Assembly: GCF_900103125.1 (NCBI RefSeq)
Contig: NZ_FNJV01000003.1
Span: 982,589 to 1,046,588, forward strand
DNA length: 64,000 nt
Source: Mucilaginibacter sp. OK268
GTDB lineage: Bacteria; Bacteroidota; Bacteroidia; Sphingobacteriales; Sphingobacteriaceae
Reading direction: 5' to 3'
Position 1 is the stretch's first letter. Each line of letters starts with the position of its first letter. Under the pieces are notes generated by a model. It was not told where the DNA came from and made no database searches. It saw only the letters and a program-made list of their open reading frames with translations. Position numbers and translations under genes: made by a program. Positions 45,692 through 54,359 of this stretch are shown here, piece after piece.

Positions 45692-46831
45692 TTATGGCAT
45701 TACGATAATCCTCCTTCCTTCCATTTTAAAGTGAACTGTACCTGTTAATTCCAATGATTTTAATACATCAGTAACACTGTCAAAACGTGACACGGTGCCA
45801 CCAAAATCCCGTTCATCAACTTTACCATTATACACAACTTCAACATCGTACCAGCGCGAAATTTTCCGCATGATGCTTTGGATGTTTTCGTTGTTAAATA
45901 TGAAATAACCATTTTTCCAGGCTACGGCCTCTTCCGTATTCACGGATCGGATATTAAATGATTGCTGCTGATTTAATGTTGCTTGTTGCCCTGGTTTCAG
46001 GTATGCCTGATGATCACCTGTTACTAACTTTACCGCCCCTTCTAAAAGGGTTGTTTTAATAACTGCCTCGTCTTTATAGGCGTCAACATTAAAATGCGTT
46101 CCTAAAACTTCAACACTCATATGTTCAACGGCAACTTTAAAAGGCATATCCTTATTTTTTGCCACCTCAAAGTAAGCTTCTCCTGTTAGCTCTACTTTTC
46201 TTTCATGACCTGTAAAAACCGTTGGAAACTTTATAGAAGACGCGGCGTTGAGCCATACTTTTGTACCGTCTGATAAAACAACCTGGTACTGCCCTCCCCG
46301 GGGCGTGCTGATTATGTTATACAAGGTAACCGAGCTTTTTGCTTCACCCTCTTTGGCATCATAAACTATTTCGCCTTCGCCGGATTTGCCTACAGCTACA
46401 CTACCTTGTTTTGATAATAAGCCTTTCTTAGAGTCGGTGAGATCAATATTAGAACCGTCTGAAAGTGTTAAAGTAGCTTTGTTGTTTCCAGGCAGTACAG
46501 GCCCCTTTACTCCTACTGAGTTTTTGACTATTTCAGTTGATGCGTTATTAGCATTGTGGCTGGTCACCCATATTAAACTCAGAGCAAAAATTAAAACCGC
46601 CGCGGCCGCTACCCAATATCTTTTAGAACTTTTTTTGGGCGCAGTAATGTTATGGTTTAAATGATATAATATATCAAGCCTAACTTCCTCTCTATTTCCC
46701 ATCCCGTCATTCCATGGCAAATCCTTCAGTTCAAAGTTATCACGATATACTTCGAGCTGATTTATTTCCTCCGGTGTACAATTACCAGACAGGTATTTCT
46801 CATAAAGGTTAATAAATTCTTGCGGGCTCAT
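45692..46831 (-). CDS. FecR-type anti-sigma factor
   Basis: A 379-residue inner-membrane protein. The cytoplasmic N-terminal part (1-65, MSPQEFINLYEKYLSGNCTP) should bind the sigma factor. A transmembrane segment lies at about 68-86 (WVAAAAVLIFALSLIWV). The periplasmic FecR domain (about 170-270) contains STPRGGQYQVVLSDGTKVWL and LTGEAYFEVAKNKDMPFKVA. A DUF4974 domain (about 305-378) ends the protein. It is divergent from the ECF sigma gene at 46987 across a 155-base shared promoter region, in contrast to the co-directional sigma/FecR pair at 5.9-7.6 kb. It probably senses the SusC STN domain encoded next to it. Confidence 0.94.
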   Translation of the reverse strand: MSPQEFINLYEKYLSGNCTPEEINQLEVYRDNFELKDLPWNDGMGNREEVRLDILYHLNHNITAPKKSSKRYWVAAAAVLIFALSLIWVTSHNANNASTEIVKNSVGVKGPVLPGNNKATLTLSDGSNIDLTDSKKGLLSKQGSVAVGKSGEGEIVYDAKEGEAKSSVTLYNIISTPRGGQYQVVLSDGTKVWLNAASSIKFPTVFTGHERKVELTGEAYFEVAKNKDMPFKVAVEHMSVEVLGTHFNVDAYKDEAVIKTTLLEGAVKLVTGDHQAYLKPGQQATLNQQQSFNIRSVNTEEAVAWKNGYFIFNNENIQSIMRKISRWYDVEVVYNGKVDERDFGGTVSRFDSVTDVLKSLELTGTVHFKMEGRRIIVMP

Positions 46832-46986
46832 GGAAAGTTATCCGGTTTATTGAAGTGTAGAGACTTTTTAGGCACCGGACACACATAAAATAAAAAATAA
46901 ATTTTATCACCAAGCAAAATGTCAATATTAATTGTAACAAATACATTTCATTATTGAATTAATTACCTACTTTTATTTTACCAATT

Positions 46987-47574
46987 ATGCATTTAAACAA
47001 TTGCTCCGATTCTGAACTGTGGGAGGAAATAACACGCAATAATCCCAAAGCGTTTGAAACACTTTTTGAACGTTATTGGAGTGTTATTTACGGTACCGCT
47101 TTTTCATATTTAAAGGATAGGGATGCCTGTTCGGAAATTGTGCAGGATATATTTTTGAATATCTGGCAAAAAAGGAGTGAATTTAAAATAGGTTGCTTAA
47201 AAAACTATCTTACCTCAGCAGCACGATATCATGTTTATAAAAAGTTAAAAGCAAAAAAATCTTCCGCAATATTATACATTGAGAATTATGACCATCTCAC
47301 CATCCTAAACAATGGTACAGATCGGGTTGATGAAAATATAACCTACTTGGAGTTAGAAAAATCTGTAGAAACTTCATTAAGCGATTTACCAAAACGCTGC
47401 CGTGAAATTTTTCTTTTGAGCAGGATGAGTAATTTAACAAATGATGAAATTGCCCAACAACTTGGCATCTCCAAACGTACGGTAGAAAATCAAATTACAA
47501 CAGCTTTAAAATTTCTTAGATCCATACTGAAGAATACCGCTGTGATCATATTTATGATCATCAGTATGTTTTAA
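46987..47574 (+). CDS. ECF RNA polymerase sigma factor (FecI-like)
   Basis: A 195-residue sigma factor. Region 2 is at about 12-80 (FETLFERYWSVIYGTAFSYL, IVQDIFLNIWQKRSEF), and region 4 at about 125-180 (LSDLPKRCREIFLLSRMSNL, NDEIAQQLGISKRTVENQI). A hydrophobic C-terminal tail (TAVIIFMIISMF) follows, as in the other sigma factor in this window. It is transcribed away from FecR and the SusC operon. The natural model is that FecR holds it until SusC engages its ligand, after which it activates the SusC/SusD/GH2/GH35/rhaM/GH16 operon. Confidence 0.93.
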   Translation: MHLNNCSDSELWEEITRNNPKAFETLFERYWSVIYGTAFSYLKDRDACSEIVQDIFLNIWQKRSEFKIGCLKNYLTSAARYHVYKKLKAKKSSAILYIENYDHLTILNNGTDRVDENITYLELEKSVETSLSDLPKRCREIFLLSRMSNLTNDEIAQQLGISKRTVENQITTALKFLRSILKNTAVIIFMIISMF

Positions 47575-47700
47575 CAGCTCATTCGGTACAATCACTTCAT
47601 TTAAAACCCTCTCTAATTATTTTTCCACAATGACTTGCTGAATCTTTCAAAAAAAGACTGAAAATGTATTTTTGCCCGCTGTAAAACAGAATACTATTCT

Positions 47701-47970
47701 ATGTCTGCCGAAGAAACTTATTCCCACACCGGGGCCGACCTGGTCAGCATTGCTTCCAAATATATTTTGCTTGTAGAAAGCCGCAGAAACCTAAAAGGAC
47801 GATGCCCTTTCCATGCCGATCAGGGCACTTCGTTCATGTTATCGCCTGAAAAAAACATATTCAAATGTTTTGGCTGTGGCAAAGATGGCGGCCCGATAGA
47901 GTTTATCATGTATATGGAGGGCAAAAGCCGGGATGAGGCCATTCAACAATTGATAGAATCAGGAAATTAA
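47701..47970 (+). CDS. Stand-alone CHC2 zinc-finger protein (DnaG N-terminal-like)
   Basis: An 89-residue protein consisting almost wholly of a primase-type CHC2 zinc finger. The ligands Cys35-x2-His38 (GRCPFHAD) and Cys56-x2-Cys59 (FKCFGCGKDGG) have the canonical C-x2-H-x17-C-x2-C spacing, followed by the conserved PIEFIMYMEG helix. There is no TOPRIM or helicase-binding domain, and no frame for them follows. It ends overlapping by 4 bases the convergent thioredoxin-like gene. It could bind DNA as a regulator, be a remnant of a mobile-element primase, or act as an independent domain; function unknown. Confidence 0.88.
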   Translation: MSAEETYSHTGADLVSIASKYILLVESRRNLKGRCPFHADQGTSFMLSPEKNIFKCFGCGKDGGPIEFIMYMEGKSRDEAIQQLIESGN

Positions 47971-48530
47971 TGGTTTAGCTTATAGAAAATTAATAGAAGT
48001 TCATTTTGTAAGCTCACACCCTTGTCTTCATTATACCATTTTTGTAAGGCAATCTTTTTTTGCTCCATTTCAACATGTTCTTCGAGCAACCGGTTGTATA
48101 ATAGCTGGCATTCCGCTGGTCGTGATCCCCAAACAGCAAGATCATTATTTTCATGATCTGAGATGATCAGTTTAGGGATAGTTTTCTTCCCGTTGGTCAG
48201 ATAAAGATCGATCAAAAAGGGCGCGGAATCCCTTAACTGGTAATCTACCTTTATCAATGGGTTCAGTTCTGATAATAGATGTATAAATGGCAAAGAATGA
48301 GCCGCGTCGCCACACCAGGATTCGGTGATGATCGTCCACAGTTGCTCTTTTTTTATATTTTGTATTACAGTCACTAACTCGTTATTCAGTATACCTGTCT
48401 TTAACCATCTTTGCTGCCGCGACCAGTTTAACCTGATATAATTCAGGTAATCAGGGTTATCATAAGGGACAGGAGGATTTGGATCGTCTAAAATACTTTG
48501 AAAGATCTGCTGATAAGCTAAAAAATCCAT
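47967..48530 (-). CDS. Thioredoxin-fold protein with a single active-site Cys
   Basis: A 187-residue cytoplasmic protein (no signal peptide). The central part (about 62-165) is thioredoxin-like: LWTIITESWCGDAAHSLPFI, then KTIPKLIISDHENNDLAVWG, with the cis-Pro loop TIPKL. The active-site motif is WCGDA, so Cys73 is present but the second Cys of CxxC is Ala76. That pattern is usual in the TRX_9-like family of Bacteroidota and Firmicutes. A disulfide-reductase role in the classical sense is therefore unlikely; peroxide sensing, glutathionylation or bacillithiol-type chemistry is possible. It stands alone and converges on the CHC2 gene. Confidence 0.85.
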   Translation of the reverse strand: MDFLAYQQIFQSILDDPNPPVPYDNPDYLNYIRLNWSRQQRWLKTGILNNELVTVIQNIKKEQLWTIITESWCGDAAHSLPFIHLLSELNPLIKVDYQLRDSAPFLIDLYLTNGKKTIPKLIISDHENNDLAVWGSRPAECQLLYNRLLEEHVEMEQKKIALQKWYNEDKGVSLQNELLLIFYKLNH

Positions 48531-48649
48531 TGATAACGCTTTTATTGTTAAAAGCGCTGTAATTTACAAATGTTTAATTTAAAACCAGTCAGCTGGATAA
48601 ATCTCATGAAATAGTATGAACTGAAAAAGGTATCGCTTTTCGTCGCCTC

Positions 48650-49390
48650 CTAAACCCATTTACTCAAAAACTGCCCGAAAGCTTCTTTATACTGATCGCC
48701 AACAGTTATGTTCACTTTACCAATCTGAAGCGCATTACGGGTTATGGAGTTTATCTTATCGAGCGAAACAATAAAAGAGCGGTGAACCCGCAAAAAACGT
48801 TTGGAAGGTAATTTTTCTTCCAGCGCTTTCAGGCTGGTCAAAGAAAGCATGGGTTTTTCGGCACTTTGTACATATACTTTTACATAATCCTTTAGCCCTT
48901 CTATATAAAGTATCTCGTTCAGCGCAATTCTAACCAGCTGGTATTCTATTTTTAAAAACAAATAGTTATCCTCAATCCGTTCATCAGCAGCCGAAGCTGC
49001 ATTATTTGATTTTTGCAGTAATTCGGCATAAGTTAAAGCTTTGGTGGCCGCATGCAAAAACTCTTCATAGTTAAAGGGTTTTAACAGGTAGTCGAGTGCA
49101 TCAACCCGGTACCCCTGTAATGCAAACTGGTTAAAGGCAGTGGTAAAAATTATCCGGGGCTTATTTTTACCGCGACTATCCAACACCCTTGCCAATTCCA
49201 TACCATTTAAATCAGGCATCTGAATATCTAAAAAGATCACATCAATACTTTGCTCCTGCAAACCGGTTAATGCTTCTACAGCACTGGCATAACGGCCAAT
49301 AAGTTTTAAAAACGGGGTTTGTTCAATAAAACTGCATACCAGGCCAAGGGCCAGGGGTTCATCATCAACAGCTATACAATTTAATATCAT
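48650..49390 (-). CDS. LytTR-family response regulator
   Basis: A 246-residue DNA-binding response regulator. The receiver domain (1-125) has the acidic pair in AVDDEP, the phospho-acceptor Asp55 in VIFLDIQMPDLNGMEL and Lys in YLLKPFNYEEFL. The LytTR domain (about 145-246) includes LNEILYIEGLKDYVKVYVQS and KRFLRVHRSFIVSLDKI. Its start overlaps the end of the histidine kinase gene by 4 bases (ATGA), so the two are translationally coupled. The likely target is the divergent outer-membrane protein gene at 50754, or its own operon. Confidence 0.95.
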   Translation of the reverse strand: MILNCIAVDDEPLALGLVCSFIEQTPFLKLIGRYASAVEALTGLQEQSIDVIFLDIQMPDLNGMELARVLDSRGKNKPRIIFTTAFNQFALQGYRVDALDYLLKPFNYEEFLHAATKALTYAELLQKSNNAASAADERIEDNYLFLKIEYQLVRIALNEILYIEGLKDYVKVYVQSAEKPMLSLTSLKALEEKLPSKRFLRVHRSFIVSLDKINSITRNALQIGKVNITVGDQYKEAFGQFLSKWV

Positions 49391-50457
49391 AACAGGTTGA
49401 GGGTTAAGTGAACTGAATAAATATTATTAATATCCTGGTCATTGATTTGCAGGGTATATTTGCCCGGATACAATAGATCCAACCGGCGAATGGTATTGAT
49501 AAGCCCTATACCCTTATTTTCTTCCAGACTTGCGCTCTGATCATCAAACACCGAATTTTCGACCTTTAACACCAGGCGCTCTTCATATTGCTCCACACTG
49601 ATCAAAATATTACTGGGCAAAACAGCACTTATGCCATGTTTAAAAGCATTTTCTACAAAAGGTAAAAACAACATAGGGGCAAGTGGTACATCTTTTAACA
49701 CGGCTGGCGATTGAAAGCTGACGGTAACCTTTTCGGTAAGACGCAATTCCATCAGGTTAATATAATCTTTAATAAAGGCTATTTCCTGGCTTAATAACGT
49801 GGTGGCGTTCTGGGTATCATATAACACATAACGCATCATCCGCGACAGCTGATGAAGCGCCTTACGCGAAGTATCAATATTAACCGAAGTTAAGGCGTAG
49901 ATATTGTTTAAAGTGTTAAAAAAGAAATGCGGATTGATCTGCGCCTTAAGGAATGATAGTTCGGAGCTGATCTTTTCCTGCTCCAATGCTGCTCTGAGCC
50001 TGATATCTCCCTGCCATTTTTGTATAGCGGTAAAGCTGGTGCCTACGCCGAGTACCAACGCAATAAGGGCCAGGCTAACTATGTCTATATCCCTGCCCCT
50101 TTCCCGGTGCCGAGCTGGCCCGTGTTTGTGAAACGCCGCATCCATCAGCTGGTGAATATTTAAAAAGTTATCCATCTGGTTAAACAAAACCGACAATCCA
50201 ACAATAAGGCCTATGACAAAGGTGAAATAGAGCGCCGTTCGGTTTTCGAGTAAAAACCTGGGAACAAGGAATTTTGCGTTTAAATAATAAGCTATAACAA
50301 GAAAACAGAATATAAGCCATTGCTTTATCCAGAACTGAACTGGGATATCCACATTCCAGGGAAGTGGCTGATAAAGAAATAGCACAACGCCAAATATCAC
50401 CCAGATGAGGATATGGATAAGTACCGTTATTAAGTTACTTTTTGATTTAAGACTCAT
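49387..50457 (-). CDS. LytS-like sensor histidine kinase
   Basis: A 356-residue membrane kinase. Four hydrophobic segments occupy the first 150 residues (LITVLIHILIWVIFGVVLFL, QWLIFCFLVIAYYLNA, YFTFVIGLIVGLSVLF, VSLALIALVLGVGTSF). The His_kinase domain has the phospho-acceptor His177 in KAQINPHFFFNTLNNIYAL. A HATPase region follows (VPLAPMLFLPFVENAFKHGI, ENKGIGLINTIRRL). The kinase has no extracellular sensory domain beyond short loops, so it probably senses membrane state. It forms an operon with the LytTR regulator and is divergent from the outer-membrane barrel gene. Confidence 0.95.
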   Translation of the reverse strand: MSLKSKSNLITVLIHILIWVIFGVVLFLYQPLPWNVDIPVQFWIKQWLIFCFLVIAYYLNAKFLVPRFLLENRTALYFTFVIGLIVGLSVLFNQMDNFLNIHQLMDAAFHKHGPARHRERGRDIDIVSLALIALVLGVGTSFTAIQKWQGDIRLRAALEQEKISSELSFLKAQINPHFFFNTLNNIYALTSVNIDTSRKALHQLSRMMRYVLYDTQNATTLLSQEIAFIKDYINLMELRLTEKVTVSFQSPAVLKDVPLAPMLFLPFVENAFKHGISAVLPSNILISVEQYEERLVLKVENSVFDDQSASLEENKGIGLINTIRRLDLLYPGKYTLQINDQDINNIYSVHLTLNLL

Positions 50458-50753
50458 TTAAGCTAAGGCAACAATATGTTTTGCACCGGGATTGTTAAAA
50501 TTAAGAAATATAGTAATTCATCCAATATTAAAGCCGCTTAGCGTTTAATACAACCAAAATCGCCCAAAAGGCAAAGTTCGCCGACGGAGGAAGATTTTCC
50601 ATCTTTAAACAGGTCCCAATTTTATATATCAGTATAAATCATCCCTTTATCGGCTCAAAAGAGGCACTTATCTGCGTTTGGGGTTTGCCGGTCTATTTTA
50701 TTTTTAAGCGCTTTGCTAATGCTATTGATTTGCAATATCTAAACGATATTAAA

Positions 50754-53591
50754 ATGAGATACAGCTATTTATTGATAACCCTTGCATTACTGCTTAGCCT
50801 TAAGAGTTACGCGCAAACCGGACGACTGGTTATTGGTACTGTACAGGATTCAACAGGTATAACATTGCCCGGCACAGCGGTTAAATTGCTAATAGATAAA
50901 GACAGCATGAGCGTAATTACCGATGCGAAAGGTGGATTCATATTTAAAGCTGTAAGTGTAAACCAGTTTAGTTTGGTATTACAATCAATAGGCTATCAAT
51001 CATTAAAGCGCCGGTTTATACTGGATAATGATACCAAAGCAGTTGTATTACAGCCCATAACACTTAAATCATCAACTTATATGTTAAATACGGTCACTAT
51101 TTCGGCTGTTAACCCTATTAAACTGAAGGAAGATACTGTTGAATATAATGCCAACGCCTATAAGGTACGTGACAACGCGCCCGTTGAGGATGTATTGAAA
51201 AAACTGCCGGGAATTGATGTTGATAAGGATGGCAATGTAACCGCCCAGGGTAAAAGTGTTACCAAGGTAAGAGTAAACGGAAAGGATTTTTTTAATGGTG
51301 ATGTAAAAACAGCCACCCAAAATATACCCGCCAATATTGTACAAAATATTCAGGTTATTGATGATTATGGCGATCAGGCCAATCTTACCGGCGTAAAAAC
51401 CGGCGAACCTGATAAAGTACTGAACATCACCATTAAGGAGAATAAGAACTATGGTTATTTTGGCCAGGCCAGTGTAGGCGGAGGAAAGGATGCCATCCCC
51501 GGTATAGCTAACAGCGACGAAGGTAACCGCTATGTGGCACAGGCTAATTTGTTTAGTTTTAGCGGCGACAGGCAACTGGCTTTCCTGGGCAATTTAAATA
51601 ACACCAATACCAACCTGTTCAGTTTTGGTAGCGGTGGCCCCAGAGGCGGCGGTCCGGGAGGCCGGCCCGGGGCTTCCAGCAATACCGCTAACGGCATTAC
51701 TACAGCCCGTTCATTCGGTTTTAACTATCGTGATAGCTGGGGTAAAAAGATATCCGCTTATGGCAGCTATAGCTTTGCCGATAATACAGTAAATACCATC
51801 AGCTCAACCATTCAAAATAATATATCCCTTACAAATCCCAGTACCAATACCCAAAGCAGTAACCAAAATGATGAGAAAATAAATCACCGGTTTAATTTTA
51901 ATATCGAGTATAAACCCGATACGCTGAATTATATAAAAATTACTCCTTCTTATGCTTACGCAAGCACAAATACGCTTCAAAGCGGACTAAACAAGCTGGT
52001 TAATAATTCGCAAACGCTATCAAACTATAGTTTTACTTCATTAACCAATACCACAGAGCCAAATTATGGCGCCAATGTGCTGTTTAATCACCGTTTTAAA
52101 AGCAGCGGCAGAAATTTGAGCCTGAACATAGGTGCAGGATCTTACAGCATCAACAAATATCAAAACCCGGTATATACCTATATCGAGGGCGCTGCCAATG
52201 CCCCGCTAAACCAGTTCATCAATACCAACAGCCGCACCGATAGCTTGGGGAGCACACTTTCGTACCTGGAACCTGTTGGCAAAAAATCATATCTCGAGTT
52301 TAATTATACCTATCATTATGCTTATACCACAGCCGATAAAATAACGGATACGCTTGCTGACAATGGTGATCGGAACAGGTATGACCTCCTGAGCAATAAT
52401 TATAATTCAACGTTTATAACCAATCGTTTTGGTATAAATTATCGCTTTATCGATAAAAAATATAACTATACATTGGGTGTGGTAGCACAACCTGCAACTT
52501 TAACGGGGCAGTCACTTTCGGGAGGGGAACCTACCAATATCAATACTTTCAATATAGCGCCTAACGCTCGCTTTATTTACAATTTCTCCAAGAATAAGTC
52601 ATTAAGCCTGAACTATAATGGCAGCAGTTTACAGCCTACCTATACCGAACTGCAACCTGTAACAGATTTCTCCAATGCATCATATCCTGTTCAGGGTAAT
52701 CCCAACCTGAAGCCGGAGTTTAATAATAACCTGTCATTGCGCTATAATAATTTCGACTTTCAATCAGGGAATGTGTTCTTCAGTAATTTATCGTTCACCA
52801 AAACAGATAATAAAATTGTTGCCAATACCATAACCTACCCTGCCAATTATACCCCTGACAGTAAACTTGCCGGAAGCATATTAACGCAATATTTAAACGC
52901 CGACGGTTACTATTCGGCAACGGGTTCTTATGTATTTGCCAAGCCCTGGCAGGAACGAAAATACAACCTGCTATTTAACGGCAATGTTACTTACAACAAT
53001 AACATATCCTACATAAGCAATGTTGCATCTGATACCTATGCGATCACTACGGAAAAGAACATTGCTAAAAACCTGGTGCTATCGCAGGGAGCACGTTTCA
53101 GGGTAAGCATTCCCGATGTTATTGAATCTGAAGCAAGCGCATCCTACAGTATCAATAAATCAGACAATTCCCTGAGCAATGCCAACATCAATAATAATTT
53201 CAGATCGCTAAATCTCGGTCTTAATGGTAAAAACTATGTATGGAAAGACTGGACTTTTAGTTATGATTACTCAAAAGTTATTTATTATGGATACCAGGGT
53301 GCCACTAACCCCAATATTTTGAACACTTATATAGAGCGCCGGTTTTTAAAACAAAATATGGCCACCATCCGCTTTTCGGTGAATGATGTATTTAATCAAA
53401 ACACGGGATATACCAGCACACAAAGCGGCAGTTACACAACACAAACCTCAGCAAACAGGCTGGGGCGGTACTTTTTGCTAACCTTTACGTTAAGACTACA
53501 AAGTTTTGCAGGCAAAAGGCCCGATATGGGCCCTGGAGGTAAAGATGGGCCTCCTATGCATGGAGGTCCTCCGCCTGGTATGCCTGATTAA
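50754..53591 (+). CDS. Outer-membrane beta-barrel protein (TonB-receptor-like, OMP_b-brl_3 type)
   Basis: A 945-residue outer-membrane protein starting at MRYSYLLITLALLLSLKSYA; an earlier in-frame ATG adds 23 residues without signal character. After the signal peptide come a carboxypeptidase-regulatory-like domain (about 22-105), a short plug-like domain (about 115-225, VEDVLKKLPGIDVDKDGNVT and KVRVNGKDFFNGDV) and a large barrel. Two Gly/Pro-rich low-complexity stretches stand out: SGGPRGGGPGGRPGASS in an early barrel loop and the C-terminal tail MGPGGKDGPPMHGGPPPGMP, which extends past the barrel end (FLLTFTLRLQSF). It has no SusD partner. It is divergent from the LytS/LytTR pair and probably under its control. 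Confidence 0.9.
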   Translation: MRYSYLLITLALLLSLKSYAQTGRLVIGTVQDSTGITLPGTAVKLLIDKDSMSVITDAKGGFIFKAVSVNQFSLVLQSIGYQSLKRRFILDNDTKAVVLQPITLKSSTYMLNTVTISAVNPIKLKEDTVEYNANAYKVRDNAPVEDVLKKLPGIDVDKDGNVTAQGKSVTKVRVNGKDFFNGDVKTATQNIPANIVQNIQVIDDYGDQANLTGVKTGEPDKVLNITIKENKNYGYFGQASVGGGKDAIPGIANSDEGNRYVAQANLFSFSGDRQLAFLGNLNNTNTNLFSFGSGGPRGGGPGGRPGASSNTANGITTARSFGFNYRDSWGKKISAYGSYSFADNTVNTISSTIQNNISLTNPSTNTQSSNQNDEKINHRFNFNIEYKPDTLNYIKITPSYAYASTNTLQSGLNKLVNNSQTLSNYSFTSLTNTTEPNYGANVLFNHRFKSSGRNLSLNIGAGSYSINKYQNPVYTYIEGAANAPLNQFINTNSRTDSLGSTLSYLEPVGKKSYLEFNYTYHYAYTTADKITDTLADNGDRNRYDLLSNNYNSTFITNRFGINYRFIDKKYNYTLGVVAQPATLTGQSLSGGEPTNINTFNIAPNARFIYNFSKNKSLSLNYNGSSLQPTYTELQPVTDFSNASYPVQGNPNLKPEFNNNLSLRYNNFDFQSGNVFFSNLSFTKTDNKIVANTITYPANYTPDSKLAGSILTQYLNADGYYSATGSYVFAKPWQERKYNLLFNGNVTYNNNISYISNVASDTYAITTEKNIAKNLVLSQGARFRVSIPDVIESEASASYSINKSDNSLSNANINNNFRSLNLGLNGKNYVWKDWTFSYDYSKVIYYGYQGATNPNILNTYIERRFLKQNMATIRFSVNDVFNQNTGYTSTQSGSYTTQTSANRLGRYFLLTFTLRLQSFAGKRPDMGPGGKDGPPMHGGPPPGMPD

Positions 53592-53604
53592 AGGTATTAA
53601 AATC

Positions 53605-53639
53605 AAAAAGCCTTTAAATCATAGATTTAAAGGCTTTTT
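53605..53639 (+). terminator. Terminator of the outer-membrane barrel gene
   Basis: Perfect arms AAAAAGCCTTTAAATC and GATTTAAAGGCTTTTT with a 3-base loop, 13 bases after the stop codon. Confidence 0.88.
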
Positions 53640-54145
53640 GAAACTTATTGGTATCGCTTTAGTCGGGATGGCAGGATGATTATCCAACCACTTAAATAGT
53701 TGATTATAAATAAGTTATCAAGTATTCCTCTGATAATGGTAACCGAATGGGTCTCATTTTATTAGACGTCATTTGATTGCATTTGTATCATTAAAGCACT
53801 CATAACAGGTAGTCAATGAACTTGTTATACAAATATAATGAATGTTTTGCAATTAAAAAATGTCTTTTACTTAGGATGATGTAACCACTATTCTGCCATT
53901 CACTGCTGCAATGGTACAGGTTCTTATACCAGAAGATAAACAACCTACACCAGCAAAATGCCAAACTTAATGATTGGTCCAAATCAACAACGACAATTTG
54001 AACTAACAACAGCTTTGATACATGTATTCATTTTCCAGGCAGTTACAGTCTAAATAATTGCCTAAATTAAAAAGGATAATCCTTAAGTACCTTCCTTTTT
54101 TGAAGTTTTTCATGTAGTACATCCTTATTGATCTTGATTATTAAC
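53640..54145. other. Non-coding or decayed region downstream of the Rhs locus
   Basis: About 500 AT-rich bases without a convincing gene. Several short frames on both strands look weakly protein-like (for example minus-strand GIRTCTIAAVNGRIVV near 53885-53935) but lack starts or are cut by stops. This is compatible with decayed sequence from displaced toxin or immunity genes. Confidence 0.35.
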
Positions 54146-54316
54146 TTAATAACAACCCGATTGATACATCACCCCACGTGAACTATTTCCCTTTCGAGCT
54201 CCACTTTTGGGAGGCACATATCCCGGGTCTCTGGGAGGCTCTCTTCTCAAATCTTCTAATGTAGGCCCATCCCCCCCCTGATTGGCATAAATCCTACTGG
54301 AAGCATCATGACACAT
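54146..54316 (-). pseudogene. Orphan fragment of an Rhs toxin tip
   Basis: A 56-codon frame (ATG at 54316, stop at 54146). Its product contains GDGPTLEDLRREPPRDPG and YVPPKSGARKGNSS. From memory these resemble the linker that precedes the toxin core in polymorphic toxins (the type-37-like group, with PRDPxYVPPKxGxxK). The expected toxin core that should follow is missing. A stop lies upstream in the same frame, and a run of eight G on this strand lies within it. It sits downstream of the intact Rhs gene and its neighbour, which is where displaced C-terminal tips usually accumulate. Most likely a remnant of an earlier or alternative toxin tip; family assignment is uncertain. Confidence 0.55.
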
Positions 54317-54359
54317 ATAAAGAATATACCGTTAAGAAATAACTGATAAACTTTTGTAA

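Noticed and set aside
53800..54009. Minus-strand 69-codon frame downstream of the Rhs locus
   Set aside because: Odd composition (many Trp, Cys, Phe), no start context and no family resemblance; probably chance.
54264..54271. Run of eight C (G on the coding strand) as a phase-variation switch
   Set aside because: It lies in a fragment without a toxin core, so a frame change would not restore a recognisable product.
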